Source: Gammaproteobacteria bacterium (lineage in GTDB: Bacteria; Pseudomonadota; Gammaproteobacteria; Pseudomonadales; Azotimanducaceae). From it: 46,139 bases of DNA. Of this stretch, positions 35,165 to 44,606 are shown in pieces. Below the pieces are notes generated by a model. The model was not told the DNA's origin. It searched no databases and saw only the letters and a program-made list of their open reading frames with translations. Location: NCBI GenBank assembly GCA_027295305.1, contig JAPULC010000202.1, forward strand, positions 1 through 46,139, read 5' to 3'. Numbering within the stretch: position 1 is the first letter of the stretch; every line of letters starts with the position of its first letter. The translations under genes were made by a program, and so were the position numbers.

Positions 35165-36016
35165 CTACGCGTAGGGTTCGAAGATTGCTCCCCAATCGTG
35201 GCTCGCGTCGGCCACGGCAACGAAGAACGGATTGAGCAACGAATCCTTCGTGTTGTAGGCGAGGGGCTCGCCATCGAACCTGAGCACGGCCCCGCCTGCC
35301 CCCTCCAGCACCGCGTGCGCCGCCGCGGTATCCCACTCGGAGGTGAGGCCGAGGCGGGGATACAGATCCGCCTCGCCGATCGCAAGAATGCAGAACTTCA
35401 GCGCGCTGCCCACCGGTACACGCTGCACCTCACCGTATGCTTCGCCGATCTCTCCCAGAAGCTGCTCGAGGCTCTCGCTGCCGTGGCTGCGACTTGCCAC
35501 TACCTCGAGGGCCAGGCCCTGCTCGAGACGCGGCGCGAGGGGGCGCGTGCTGATCTGCGTCTCGCGTGTGCCATTGAAACGCATCGCGCGGGGCGCCCCG
35601 GCGTTGAAGCCGACGAAGATCTCCTCGCGCGCGGGTACGCCAACCACGCCGAATACCGCGCGATGCTCGTGAACGAGCGCCACGTTCACTGTGAATTCGC
35701 CGTTCTTGGCAATGAACTCCTTCGTCCCATCCAGCGGATCGACCAGCCAGTACGTCGGCCAGGCAGCGCGGGTGGCGAAATCCACTTTCGCCGATTCCTC
35801 GGACAACACCGGCCAGCGTTGAGGAAGCGATTCGAGGCTCGCCACCAGCACGCCGTGCGAAGCGAGATCGGCTTGCGTCAACGGGCTATCGTCGCTCTTG
35901 GTCTCGACCGTAAAGTCCTGCGCGTAGATGCGCATGATCTCGCGTCCTGCGGACTCGACCATGGCAACCACGGGATCGACGAAGCGATCGAGTGGTAGGG
36001 GGTCAGAAGTGTTCAT
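35165..36016 (-). CDS. cysQ: 3'(2'),5'-bisphosphate nucleotidase CysQ
   Basis: WPVLSEESAKVDFATRAAWPTYWLVDPLDGTKEFI and LTSEWDTAAAHAVLEGAGG; next to nudE as in other gammaproteobacteria. Confidence 0.92.
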   Translation of the reverse strand: MNTSDPLPLDRFVDPVVAMVESAGREIMRIYAQDFTVETKSDDSPLTQADLASHGVLVASLESLPQRWPVLSEESAKVDFATRAAWPTYWLVDPLDGTKEFIAKNGEFTVNVALVHEHRAVFGVVGVPAREEIFVGFNAGAPRAMRFNGTRETQISTRPLAPRLEQGLALEVVASRSHGSESLEQLLGEIGEAYGEVQRVPVGSALKFCILAIGEADLYPRLGLTSEWDTAAAHAVLEGAGGAVLRFDGEPLAYNTKDSLLNPFFVAVADASHDWGAIFEPYA

Positions 36017-36567
36017 CAAACAACCGCTCCTCTGAGTCTCTGTTGTGCGAGGAAGATCGCCGCAATGGCGCGTGCCTCGGTGAAGTCGGCGCGCTCCACC
36101 AGCTCTGGGATCCGCTGCATGGGCCACGGCACCACCTCGATCTCCTCCGGCTCGTCCCCGGGCAACCGCTTCGGATAGAGGTCCCGCGCGAGCATGACGC
36201 TGATGGTGAATCCCATATGTCCCGGCGCAATGGACAATTCACGAAGTCGCTCGATGCGACCCGCGCCAAATCCCGTCTCCTCCATGAGTTCGCGGTTGGT
36301 GGCCTCGATCAACGACTCTCCCGGCTCCGCCGAGCCCTTGGGCAGCGTCAGCTGGTATTCATGAAAGCCTGCCGCGTACTCGCGAATCAACAACAACTCG
36401 TCATTGTCGGTCACCGCCACCGCCATCACCGCCCGGTGACCTGTGGCGGGCAGTCGCTCATAAGTTCGCTCCACGCCATTGGCAAAGCGCAGCTTCATCT
36501 CCTCGATGCGAAACAGACGACTTCGCCCCACCGTCCTGACGGAGAGAATCTCGGGCTTGGAGTGCAT
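36016..36567 (-). CDS. nudE: ADP compounds hydrolase NudE
   Basis: LTLPKGSAEPGESLIEATNRELMEETGFGAGRIERL (Nudix box). Confidence 0.9.
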   Translation of the reverse strand: MHSKPEILSVRTVGRSRLFRIEEMKLRFANGVERTYERLPATGHRAVMAVAVTDNDELLLIREYAAGFHEYQLTLPKGSAEPGESLIEATNRELMEETGFGAGRIERLRELSIAPGHMGFTISVMLARDLYPKRLPGDEPEEIEVVPWPMQRIPELVERADFTEARAIAAIFLAQQRLRGAVV

Positions 36568-36659
36568 CCCCTGACTCCGGGTGGCGAGGAAGCCCGGTAT
36601 TATAGGGATGTTTGTTGCCCGCGAGTCGCCGCGGCATCATCTGTCTGAGGCGAGGAGAA

Positions 36660-37325
36660 ATGCTCGATTGGACCGGGATTCGCACCGTATTGGTCGACAT
36701 GGACGGCACGATCCTCGACCTCAATTTCGACAACCTCTTCTGGGGCCACCACCTTCCCCGGCGCTATGCTCGAGCGCGCGGCCTCACATTGGCGGAGGCG
36801 CGTGCCGAGCTGGAGCAAAGGTATGAGGAAAGCCGCCACACGCTCGAGTATTACAGCCTCGATCACTGGAACGAGGCGACGGGCCTGGACATTCGTGAAT
36901 TGAAACGAGAGCTTCTGCACCTGATTCGCTTTCGACCTCACAGCCGGGAATTCCTCTCGCGTCTGGCGGCGCACCACAAAAGACGCATTCTCGTCACCAA
37001 CGCCCACCCCGGGGTTCTGTCGCTCAAGCACGAGCAGACCAATGTGTGCAGCTACTTCGAGCGGACCGTGACCAGTCACGACCTTCAATCCCCCAAGGAA
37101 GACCAGGAGTTCTGGCAGGCACTCATCGAGCTGGAACCCTTCGATCCCGACACCACGTTGCTCATCGACGACAATCTTCGGGTCCTGAGCTCGGCAAAGC
37201 GCTTCGGCATTCGCCATCTCATCACCATCCGCCAGCCCGATAGCCAGCGTGACCGACGGGAGCTACTTCCCTATCCTGCAATCGACCACTTCACGGAAAT
37301 CATGCCCGCGGAGACGTCACAATAA
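36660..37325 (+). CDS. yrfG: GMP/IMP nucleotidase YrfG (HAD family)
   Basis: VLVDMDGTILDLNFDNLFWGHHLPRRYARARGL...TNAHPG...SPKEDQEFW; conserved neighbourhood. Confidence 0.9.
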   Translation: MLDWTGIRTVLVDMDGTILDLNFDNLFWGHHLPRRYARARGLTLAEARAELEQRYEESRHTLEYYSLDHWNEATGLDIRELKRELLHLIRFRPHSREFLSRLAAHHKRRILVTNAHPGVLSLKHEQTNVCSYFERTVTSHDLQSPKEDQEFWQALIELEPFDPDTTLLIDDNLRVLSSAKRFGIRHLITIRQPDSQRDRRELLPYPAIDHFTEIMPAETSQ

Positions 37326-37379
37326 TGTCTGACAATAGACGTCAGAATATGTCTGACAAAACACGTCAGAATATGTCTT
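37325..37379. repeat. Tandem 24-bp hairpin-forming repeats between yrfG and hslR
   Basis: ATGTCTGACaatagacGTCAGAAT / ATGTCTGACaaaacacGTCAGAAT / truncated ATGTCTTCAG. Confidence 0.9.
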
Positions 37380-37385
37380 CAGAAT

Positions 37386-37784
37386 ATGGCTGACGAAGGC
37401 CGGGTGCGTATCGACAAGTGGCTTTGGGCAGCGCGTTTCTTCAAAACGCGCGCACAAGCCAAGCAGGCCCTCGACGGCGGTAAGGTGCAGCTCGACGGCA
37501 AGCGCTGCAAGGCCTCCAAAGAGATCACCGTGGGTTCGCTGCTGCAGATTCGCCAGGGATGGGATGACGTCGTCGTCGTCGTGAAGGCGCTCTCCGAGGT
37601 GCGACGCGGCGCCGTCGAGGCACACGCGCTCTACGAGGAATCACTCGAGAGCCAGCGTGCACGCGAGGAGAACGCCGCGCAGCGTCGCACGCTTCGAGAA
37701 GCCGGGGTGATGCCCCCGGAGCGGCCGGGCAACAAGCGCCATCGCCGCCAACGCGCGCGAATGAAGCATGGAGGCCAACGATGA
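37386..37784 (+). CDS. hslR: Ribosome-associated heat shock protein Hsp15 (S4 domain)
   Basis: VRIDKWLWAARFFKTRAQAKQALDGGKVQLDGKRCKASKEITVGSLLQI. Confidence 0.94.
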   Translation: MADEGRVRIDKWLWAARFFKTRAQAKQALDGGKVQLDGKRCKASKEITVGSLLQIRQGWDDVVVVVKALSEVRRGAVEAHALYEESLESQRAREENAAQRRTLREAGVMPPERPGNKRHRRQRARMKHGGQR

Positions 37785-38671
37785 ACAGGGACAGCATCCA
37801 GAGATTCACGTTCGACACGCTTCCCATCCGCGGCGAGTTGGTTCACGTGGACACCACGTGGCGCCAGGTCATTCGCTTCAAGGAATACCCGGACCCCGTG
37901 GCGGGGCTACTGGGACAGATGCTCACCGCGGCGGCGCTTCTCGCCAGCACCATCAAAGTCGACGGAACCCTCACGCTTCAGACCCGCGGCGACGGACCGG
38001 TGCCCCTCGCAATGGCAGAGATCGGAAATCGAAACGGGCTCAGAGGCATCGCGCGGACACGCAACGATCGAGTGATCGATGACAGCCCAAGTCCGTTCTT
38101 ATCCCTCGTGGGGGATGGGCACCTCGCAATCACGATTCGACCCGAGGACGGCAAGGCGTACCAGGGCGTGGTAGCCCTTGCGGGAGAATCGCTGGCGGAG
38201 TGCATCGAGACCTATTTCCACGACTCCGAGCAGATCGCCACACGACTCTGGCTCTCGGCCGCTGAGGGCGCCGCGGCGGGACTCCTTCTGCAGCGCCTGC
38301 CGCGTGATGGGGAGGAAGAGGCAGGTGAGGACGAGGACTGGCAACGTCTGACGCTACTTGCCGCCACCCTGGGCGAATCGGAACTACGCCAACTCACCAA
38401 CGAACGCCTTCTACGACGACTGTTCGTTCGCGAACGGGTTCGCCTCCATGCCGAGCGGCCCCTGGAATTCCGCTGCAGCTGCTCACCGCTGCGCACCGAA
38501 ACTGCGCTTCAGATCATGGGGGAACCGGAGGTCCGACGGGTGCTGGCAGAGGAAGGGGATGTTAGAGTGATATGCCAGTTCTGTGGCGCTACGTATCGGT
38601 TCGATGCGGTGGATGTCGATCTGCTCTTCCGCAGCGTGCCTCCCACGCCTAACGTGGGAATATCACACTGA
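37781..38671 (+). CDS. hslO: Hsp33 redox-regulated chaperone
   Basis: GLLGQMLTAAALLASTIKVDGTLTLQTRGDGPV; zinc site FRCSC...ICQFCGATYRFD. Confidence 0.95.
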   Translation: MNRDSIQRFTFDTLPIRGELVHVDTTWRQVIRFKEYPDPVAGLLGQMLTAAALLASTIKVDGTLTLQTRGDGPVPLAMAEIGNRNGLRGIARTRNDRVIDDSPSPFLSLVGDGHLAITIRPEDGKAYQGVVALAGESLAECIETYFHDSEQIATRLWLSAAEGAAAGLLLQRLPRDGEEEAGEDEDWQRLTLLAATLGESELRQLTNERLLRRLFVRERVRLHAERPLEFRCSCSPLRTETALQIMGEPEVRRVLAEEGDVRVICQFCGATYRFDAVDVDLLFRSVPPTPNVGISH

Positions 38672-38783
38672 GCCGAGCGGCGTTGCCCAGGGGGGGGTCT
38701 CAGGCACAATCCCGCGCTCGCCCGCCGGAGCACGCGCGCCGTAGACCATTCAATTCAGCACAATAACAGGACTTCGGCTGATC

Positions 38784-40364
38784 ATGGCCCTCGACATCGA
38801 CAACACCTCCAAACGTACTGTTTTTCATAACCTCTCCCTCGCGGCCCTCGTAGAAACGGCCGTTCTCCGGGGAGAGGGAGAGCTGGCAAACAACGGATCG
38901 CTGGTTGTCCAGACAGGTGCACGCACGGGCCGCTCTCCACGTGATCGCTTCATCGTCGACGAACCCAGCACCTCCGATCTGATCGATTGGGGACCGATCA
39001 ACCAACCCATCGCGCCGGCGGTGTTCGACGCCCTGTGGAATCGCGTCGAGGTTCACCTCACCGATCACGACAACTTCGTCGCAAATCTTCATGTGGGAGC
39101 CGATCCGGAACATTACCTGCCCATCGAAGTGCGCACCGAAGCCGCATGGCACAATCTGTTCGCACAGGCGCTGTTCATTCGCCCGCGTCGATTCAACCCC
39201 AAGGGGAAGGAGATCTGGCAGATCCTGAGTGCGTCCGACTTCGTCTGCGACCCGGGCCGTGACGGGACCGCAAGCGACGGCACCGTGATCATCAACTTCG
39301 CACAGCGCAAGATATTGCTTGCGGGCATGCCCTATGCGGGTGAGATGAAGAAATCCATGTTCGCCGTTCAGAATTTTCTTCTCCCCGAAAAGGACGTATT
39401 GCCGATGCACTGCGCGGCGAACGTCGCGCGCACCGATGACGGCCGCGAAGATATCTGTCTCTTCTTCGGCTTGTCCGGAACCGGCAAGACGACCCTGAGC
39501 GCGGATCCCGCGCGTTATCTCATTGGTGACGACGAGCACGGGTGGGGCAAGGGCATTGTGTTCAACCTGGAGGGCGGTTGTTACGCCAAGTGCATCAACC
39601 TTTCGAAGAAGAACGAGCCCGTCATATGGGACGCGATACGTTTCGGCACGATCGTCGAGAACGTGGTCATCGATCCAGAGACTCGAGAACCCGACTACGA
39701 CGATGACTCTCGCACCGAGAACACCCGCGCTTGCTACCCGCGCGACCACATCGCCTTGCGGGTGGAATCGAACAACGCAGGCGAGCCAAACGCGGTCATA
39801 TTTCTGACGTGTGACATGACCGGCGTGCTTCCTCCGGTGGCGCTGTTGTCCAAAGAAGCTGCGGCATATCACTTTCTATCGGGGTACACCGCATTGGTGG
39901 GGTCCACCGTGGTGGGTTCCACCGTTGCATTGCGCTCCACGTTTTCAAAGTGCTTTGGTGCAGACTTCTTCCCCCGCCCAGCCCACGTATACGCCGCCCT
40001 TCTCATCAAGCGCCTCGAGGAGTTCGACACCCAGGTCTATCTAGTCAATACGGGCTGGACCGGAGGTCGATACGGTGAAGGAGGAAGTCGCTTCGACATT
40101 CCCACGACACGCGCCATCATCAAGGCAGTTCAAAGTGGCCGCTTGGTTGACACGCCGAGAAAGCAGCTGCACGGCCTGCACCTCGAAATACCCGTCGTGG
40201 TCGAGGGCGTAGAGACACGGCTGCTGAATCCGAGGGATACGTGGCCCGATCCTTCCCTCTACGACGAAGCTGCGCGCGTGCTCATTGCCGAGTTCAACGA
40301 GAACTTCAAGCAGTTCGACGTCGACGCGTCCATCGTCGCGGCAGGTCCGTCACCAGACTTCTGA
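38784..40364 (+). CDS. pckA: Phosphoenolpyruvate carboxykinase (ATP)
   Basis: [52 protein letters not shown]. Confidence 0.97.
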   Translation: MALDIDNTSKRTVFHNLSLAALVETAVLRGEGELANNGSLVVQTGARTGRSPRDRFIVDEPSTSDLIDWGPINQPIAPAVFDALWNRVEVHLTDHDNFVANLHVGADPEHYLPIEVRTEAAWHNLFAQALFIRPRRFNPKGKEIWQILSASDFVCDPGRDGTASDGTVIINFAQRKILLAGMPYAGEMKKSMFAVQNFLLPEKDVLPMHCAANVARTDDGREDICLFFGLSGTGKTTLSADPARYLIGDDEHGWGKGIVFNLEGGCYAKCINLSKKNEPVIWDAIRFGTIVENVVIDPETREPDYDDDSRTENTRACYPRDHIALRVESNNAGEPNAVIFLTCDMTGVLPPVALLSKEAAAYHFLSGYTALVGSTVVGSTVALRSTFSKCFGADFFPRPAHVYAALLIKRLEEFDTQVYLVNTGWTGGRYGEGGSRFDIPTTRAIIKAVQSGRLVDTPRKQLHGLHLEIPVVVEGVETRLLNPRDTWPDPSLYDEAARVLIAEFNENFKQFDVDASIVAAGPSPDF

Positions 40365-40427
40365 GCGACAGTTACCGACGGCAATTGCTACTATCGCTCC
40401 TTGGGCCAGTAACTCTCAGCTGTAATT

Positions 40428-42029
40428 TTGAACACTCTCGAACAACGCCTCAAAGCAGTTTCAGGATCCGGCGCCCGTCCTCTGATGGCGTCGCTCAGGC
40501 GTGGTGTGGAGAAGGAAAGCCTGCGGGTCACCGAGAGCGGTTATCTGGCGCAGACGCCCCATCCCTCCATGCTCGGGTCAGCGCTGACACATCCACACAT
40601 CACCACCGACTTCAGTGAGGCGCAGCTCGAACTCATCACCGGCGTGCACTCCAGCGCCGATGACTGCCTGAAAGAACTCGATGAGATCCACCGATACGTC
40701 GTACGCCACATCGGCGACGAGGTGTTATGGGCAGCGAGCATGCCCTGCATGTTGTCGTCAGACGCCGACATACCCGTTGGCCGGTATGGAACATCGAACG
40801 TCGGAACGGCGAAGACCGTCTACCGGCTCGGGCTCGGTCATCGCTACGGTCGTTTGATGCAGACGATCTCGGGCGTCCATTACAACTTCTCGATGCCTGA
40901 AACCATCTGGCCCTATCTCGCGAACGGCGATAAGTCGAAGCAGCCGCTCACGGACTATCAGACCGAAAGTTATCTTGGTCTCATCAGAAATTTCAGACGC
41001 TACTCCTGGCTTCTTCTCTATCTATTCGGCGCCTCCCCTGCGGTGTGCCGAACGTTTCTCAAAACCCGCAGTCACCGGCTCGAGCCACTCGACGCTGGCA
41101 CGCTTCACGCTCCGTTCGGCACGTCTCTGCGAATGGGGCGGCTCGGATATCAGGGCGAGGAACAAGCGGCGTTGCACGTCTCATACAACAATCTCGAGAG
41201 TTACGCGGTGACGATGCACGAGGCATTGACGCGCCCACATCCGCCGTACGTGCGTCTGGGAGTCAAACGCGACGGGGAATACCTTCAGCTCAACACGAGC
41301 CTCCTGCAGATCGAGAATGAATTCTACGGGGCGATTCGACCGAAGCGCCGCATTACAAGCGGCGAACGGCCTCTGCGCGCATTGCGAGAGCGTGGGGTGG
41401 AGTATGTCGAAGTGCGGGCGCTGGATCTCAATCCGTTCCTTCGCTCGGGCATCGATGACGAGACGATGCGCTTTCTCGATGTATTTCTTCTGTTCTGCCT
41501 GTTCGAAGACAGTCCACCCGACACCCCGGACGAGTCGGCCGAGCACGCGCACAACCAACTGCTCGTCGTGGAGGAGGGACGCCGACCCGGCCTCACACTC
41601 GTGGGTCAAGGTAGGGACCAGCGACTTTCCACATGGAGCACGGAGCTACTCGATCGCGTCCAACCTATCGCCGAGCTTCTGGACTCGGCCGGCAATACGC
41701 GTTCGCACGGCGAAGCGGTTGCATCACAAGTCGCCAAGGTCGAGAACCCGGACGCAACACCCTCTGCCCGAGTCCTCGAACGTCTGCGCAGCGACGGCAT
41801 TCCATTTTTTCGCTTCGCCATGGATCAATCGACGACGCACCGCGATTATTTTCGCAGCCGCCCGCTCAGCGATCAGCGCGAGAGCGAATTTCGCCGCATG
41901 GGCGAAGCTTCCCTCGAAGAGCAGAAGCGCATAGAAGGCACAGACTCGCTCACCTTCGACGAGTACATCGAGCGCTATCTCTCGCAAGATCTACTGGTAC
42001 CGCAAAACCGCAAGCAGCAAGCGTCATGA
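40428..42029 (+). CDS. gshA: Glutamate-cysteine ligase
   Basis: RRGVEKESLRVTESGYLAQTPHP, TDFSEAQLELIT, RYGTSNVGTAKTVYRLGLGHRYG; TTG start. Confidence 0.95.
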   Translation: MNTLEQRLKAVSGSGARPLMASLRRGVEKESLRVTESGYLAQTPHPSMLGSALTHPHITTDFSEAQLELITGVHSSADDCLKELDEIHRYVVRHIGDEVLWAASMPCMLSSDADIPVGRYGTSNVGTAKTVYRLGLGHRYGRLMQTISGVHYNFSMPETIWPYLANGDKSKQPLTDYQTESYLGLIRNFRRYSWLLLYLFGASPAVCRTFLKTRSHRLEPLDAGTLHAPFGTSLRMGRLGYQGEEQAALHVSYNNLESYAVTMHEALTRPHPPYVRLGVKRDGEYLQLNTSLLQIENEFYGAIRPKRRITSGERPLRALRERGVEYVEVRALDLNPFLRSGIDDETMRFLDVFLLFCLFEDSPPDTPDESAEHAHNQLLVVEEGRRPGLTLVGQGRDQRLSTWSTELLDRVQPIAELLDSAGNTRSHGEAVASQVAKVENPDATPSARVLERLRSDGIPFFRFAMDQSTTHRDYFRSRPLSDQRESEFRRMGEASLEEQKRIEGTDSLTFDEYIERYLSQDLLVPQNRKQQAS

Positions 42030-42610
42030 ACTTTCTTGCTCACTTGGCCCTCGCCCATCCCGAGGAGCCGTTGATGGTGGGCGGATTTCTTGGCGACTTC
42101 GTGAAAGGTGTCCTCGTCGGCGAGCGTCCCCGCGCGATCGAAAAAGGCATCCGCTTGCATCGAAGCATCGACGCGTTCACCGCGACCGAGCCCACCATGC
42201 GCAATAGCGCGCAATATTTCGATCCGAAGATCAGGCGGTTCGTTCCCATCATCATCGATATCATCGGCGATCACTTTCTAGCGACGAACTTCGAGACTCA
42301 TCTGGGAGAGAATCTCTCCTCATTCGCGAAGAGCGTATACGGCGTGTTGGAGCGACATCGCGAGTGGATGCCTCCCGCAGCGGAAGGCTATCGCCGGCGA
42401 ATGGCGCAGCGCGATGCTCTGGTACGTTATCAGGACTGCGAGACCCTCAGGGGCGCGTTCGAGTATGTGGCGCGAAGGTTCGACCGGGACGATGTGTCCG
42501 AGGGCGCCATGGCGGGACTCACGAGCCACTACGACGACCTGGCCTCGGATTTCCTGAGCTACTACCCGAGGCTCGAGGAACACGTGAGGCAATGGCAGTG
42601 CGAGAACTGA
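42026..42610 (+). CDS. acpH: Acyl carrier protein phosphodiesterase
   Basis: MNFLAHLALAHPEEPLMVGGFLGDFVKG...GIRLHRSIDAFT...RRFVPIIIDIIGDHFLA. Confidence 0.92.
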   Translation: MNFLAHLALAHPEEPLMVGGFLGDFVKGVLVGERPRAIEKGIRLHRSIDAFTATEPTMRNSAQYFDPKIRRFVPIIIDIIGDHFLATNFETHLGENLSSFAKSVYGVLERHREWMPPAAEGYRRRMAQRDALVRYQDCETLRGAFEYVARRFDRDDVSEGAMAGLTSHYDDLASDFLSYYPRLEEHVRQWQCEN

Positions 42611-43116
42611 AGCACCCCGTGGTTTGGCTGACACCGCGGTTATGCTACGCGACAGCGCTCACCGGCGTGGCCGTCATGTTTGGCGCGGCGCTCTACATGC
42701 AGCACGCCATGGGGCTCGAGCCCTGCGCGCTCTGCATGATGCAGCGCATCTGGGTGGCCGCGACCGGGGTCGTTGCCTTGATCGCCCTGGTGCACGCCCC
42801 CGTCGGATGGGGCCTTTACCTGTACACCGGGCTCGGGGGAGGTGCGGCCCTGTTGGGGGGCGGATTCTCGATTCGCCAGATGTATCTCCAGAGCCTACCC
42901 CCGGACCAGGTACCCGCCTGCGGGCCGAGCCTCGACTACATGCTGGAGGTATTTCCTCTGTCCGAGGTGCTCGAGGTCATGATCACCGGCAGCGGGGATT
43001 GCGCGCTAGTTCAGTGGTCGCTTCTAGGACTCTCGATTCCCGGGTGGACCTTGATCGGGTTCATTGGCCTCGCGGCGCTGTTCGGCGCTAGTGTTTTCGC
43101 TCCGCGCAACCGCTGA
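42592..43116 (+). CDS. dsbB: Disulfide bond formation protein DsbB
   Basis: LEPCALCMMQRIWVA (CxxC) and second Cys pair ...ACGPSLDYMLEVFPLSEVLEVMITGSGDCA; 4 TM. Confidence 0.93.
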   Translation: MAVRELKHPVVWLTPRLCYATALTGVAVMFGAALYMQHAMGLEPCALCMMQRIWVAATGVVALIALVHAPVGWGLYLYTGLGGGAALLGGGFSIRQMYLQSLPPDQVPACGPSLDYMLEVFPLSEVLEVMITGSGDCALVQWSLLGLSIPGWTLIGFIGLAALFGASVFAPRNR

Positions 43117-43203
43117 GCCACCCGCAACCGCCGCCCATCGTTTTTTCGATCAATTCCAATAAGTTAAGGTCGATATCGAGTCGTCTTATGATAAATCGGC
43201 GCT

Positions 43204-43656
43204 ATGCTTCGCACTCCGATCCGAAGAGGGATCAAGGCAATGATCGACGGAACGACCAAGGCCTCAGGCACCCATCATGGGCTCATCGACCGTTGGCTCG
43301 AGTCCCGCGACGAACTCATGAGACTTTTCGCCCGCTTGACCAACCATTCGCAAACCCAGGCCATCGAGGATTTCCGATCCGCACTGATAGACTACGTATG
43401 CGCCGGGCATTTCGAAGTGTATGAACACCTCGTGGAAGCCAACCTCGAATCGAGGGAGCTGCTGAGTGCTCTCTACCTCGCCATCCACGACACCACCAAG
43501 GCGGCTCTGGCGTTCGACGACGTCTGCACCGTTCCGGAGTCACCCGAAGAGCTCACCCCGCTGCTCGCGGACCTCGGGCTGCGCCTGGAAGAGCGTTTCG
43601 TTCTTGAAGATCAGCTGATCGAGGCTTGCACGGCAGAGCCCGAGCTCACCGAGTGA
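43204..43656 (+). CDS. rsd: Regulator of sigma D, Rsd/AlgQ family
   Basis: LIDRWLESRDELMRLFARL...FRSALIDYVCAGHFEVYEHLVEA; start may be ATG 43240; adjacent to dsbB as algQ is in Pseudomonas. Confidence 0.85.
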   Translation: MLRTPIRRGIKAMIDGTTKASGTHHGLIDRWLESRDELMRLFARLTNHSQTQAIEDFRSALIDYVCAGHFEVYEHLVEANLESRELLSALYLAIHDTTKAALAFDDVCTVPESPEELTPLLADLGLRLEERFVLEDQLIEACTAEPELTE

Positions 43657-43677
43657 AACCTCGAATCTCGATCCCGT

Positions 43678-43800
43678 AGGAGCCCCCGCCTCAGGTTTCA
43701 GAAGTTGCCGCAAGCCCGCTCAGCGCCACCTTTGCGGGGCCGCTCCTGTGCGATATTCCGGGCCAATTCATGCCCGCGACCAGGCAGGTCGCGATGCCTT
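43678..43800. repeat. REP/BIME-like palindromic intergenic cluster
   Basis: AGGAGC...GCTCCT plus perfect hairpin CGCGACC-AGGCA-GGTCGCG (43775-43793). Confidence 0.5.
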
Positions 43801-43838
43801 TTATGCTACATTAGCGCGGCGATTTTCAGGTGCCCACA

Positions 43839-44606
43839 ATGGCTCACGCGAATGACAACTATCCGCCGCGCGTGCTGATCGTGAACCCCAAAGGGGGATG
43901 TGGGAAAACCACCCTCGCTACCAACCTGGCCACCATTTACGCTCACCGAGGTCTCGTTGCCACCCTGTTCGATCACGATCCGCAAGGATCCAGCCGTGAG
44001 TGGCTCGCGCGTCGCAGTTCCCGATTACCTCCCGTGAATGTCGTGGAGGCGCACCAACAGCCGCGTGAGGGCATGACCCGCTCGTTTCAGCTGAGGCTTC
44101 CCATCGATACCGAACGCATCATCGAAGACACGCCGGCGGGACTCGAACCGACCCGGATTGGGGACCTGATGCGCAGATCCAGCGTAGTGCTCGTTCCGGT
44201 GCTACCGTCATCCATCGATATGCGCGCCGCGGCGGTGTTCCTCACTGCACTCGTCAAGATTCACGAGCAACGTCAGCTGCGCGCTCCCATCGCGGTCATC
44301 GCGAACCGCGTGCGCAAAAACACCCTGATGTTCAAGAAGCTGATGAAATTTCTCGACGACGCTCACGTGCCCCTGGTTGCGACCTTCCACGACATGCAAG
44401 TGTACGTGCACGCCACCGACATGGGCCAGGGCGTGCTCGAGCTGGGGGGTCGCGCAGCGCGGGAGGCAGGTCAGTGGAGCATTCTGGTGCGCTGGATCGA
44501 GCAGCAGATCGCAGCGCAGGGTGAGGACACCGATACACATCGAACCGGCGAAGAGGTCCAGGTACGAGATCAACCTGCACCCCTCAGCAATACTTCTCCT
44601 CCATGA
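43839..44606 (+). CDS. ParA/MinD-family ATPase (orphan)
   Basis: VLIVNPKGGCGKTTLATNLATIYAHRGLVATLFDHDPQGSSREWLARR (deviant Walker A KGGCGKTT); no parB nearby. Confidence 0.9.
   Translation: MAHANDNYPPRVLIVNPKGGCGKTTLATNLATIYAHRGLVATLFDHDPQGSSREWLARRSSRLPPVNVVEAHQQPREGMTRSFQLRLPIDTERIIEDTPAGLEPTRIGDLMRRSSVVLVPVLPSSIDMRAAAVFLTALVKIHEQRQLRAPIAVIANRVRKNTLMFKKLMKFLDDAHVPLVATFHDMQVYVHATDMGQGVLELGGRAAREAGQWSILVRWIEQQIAAQGEDTDTHRTGEEVQVRDQPAPLSNTSPP

Noticed and set aside
37325-37379. Possible CRISPR array from tandem 24-bp units
   Set aside because: No unique spacers; units are directly adjacent and only two and a half copies.
38641-38659. TCCCACG-CCTAA-CGTGGGA hairpin at the hslO 3' end
   Set aside because: Lies within the last codons with no T-tract; could be a weak terminator but is not distinctive.
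39895-39935. [10 protein letters not shown] repeat in PckA
   Set aside because: This corresponds to the normally variable loop after GYTALVGST in gammaproteobacterial PckA, so it is not evidence of a novel feature.
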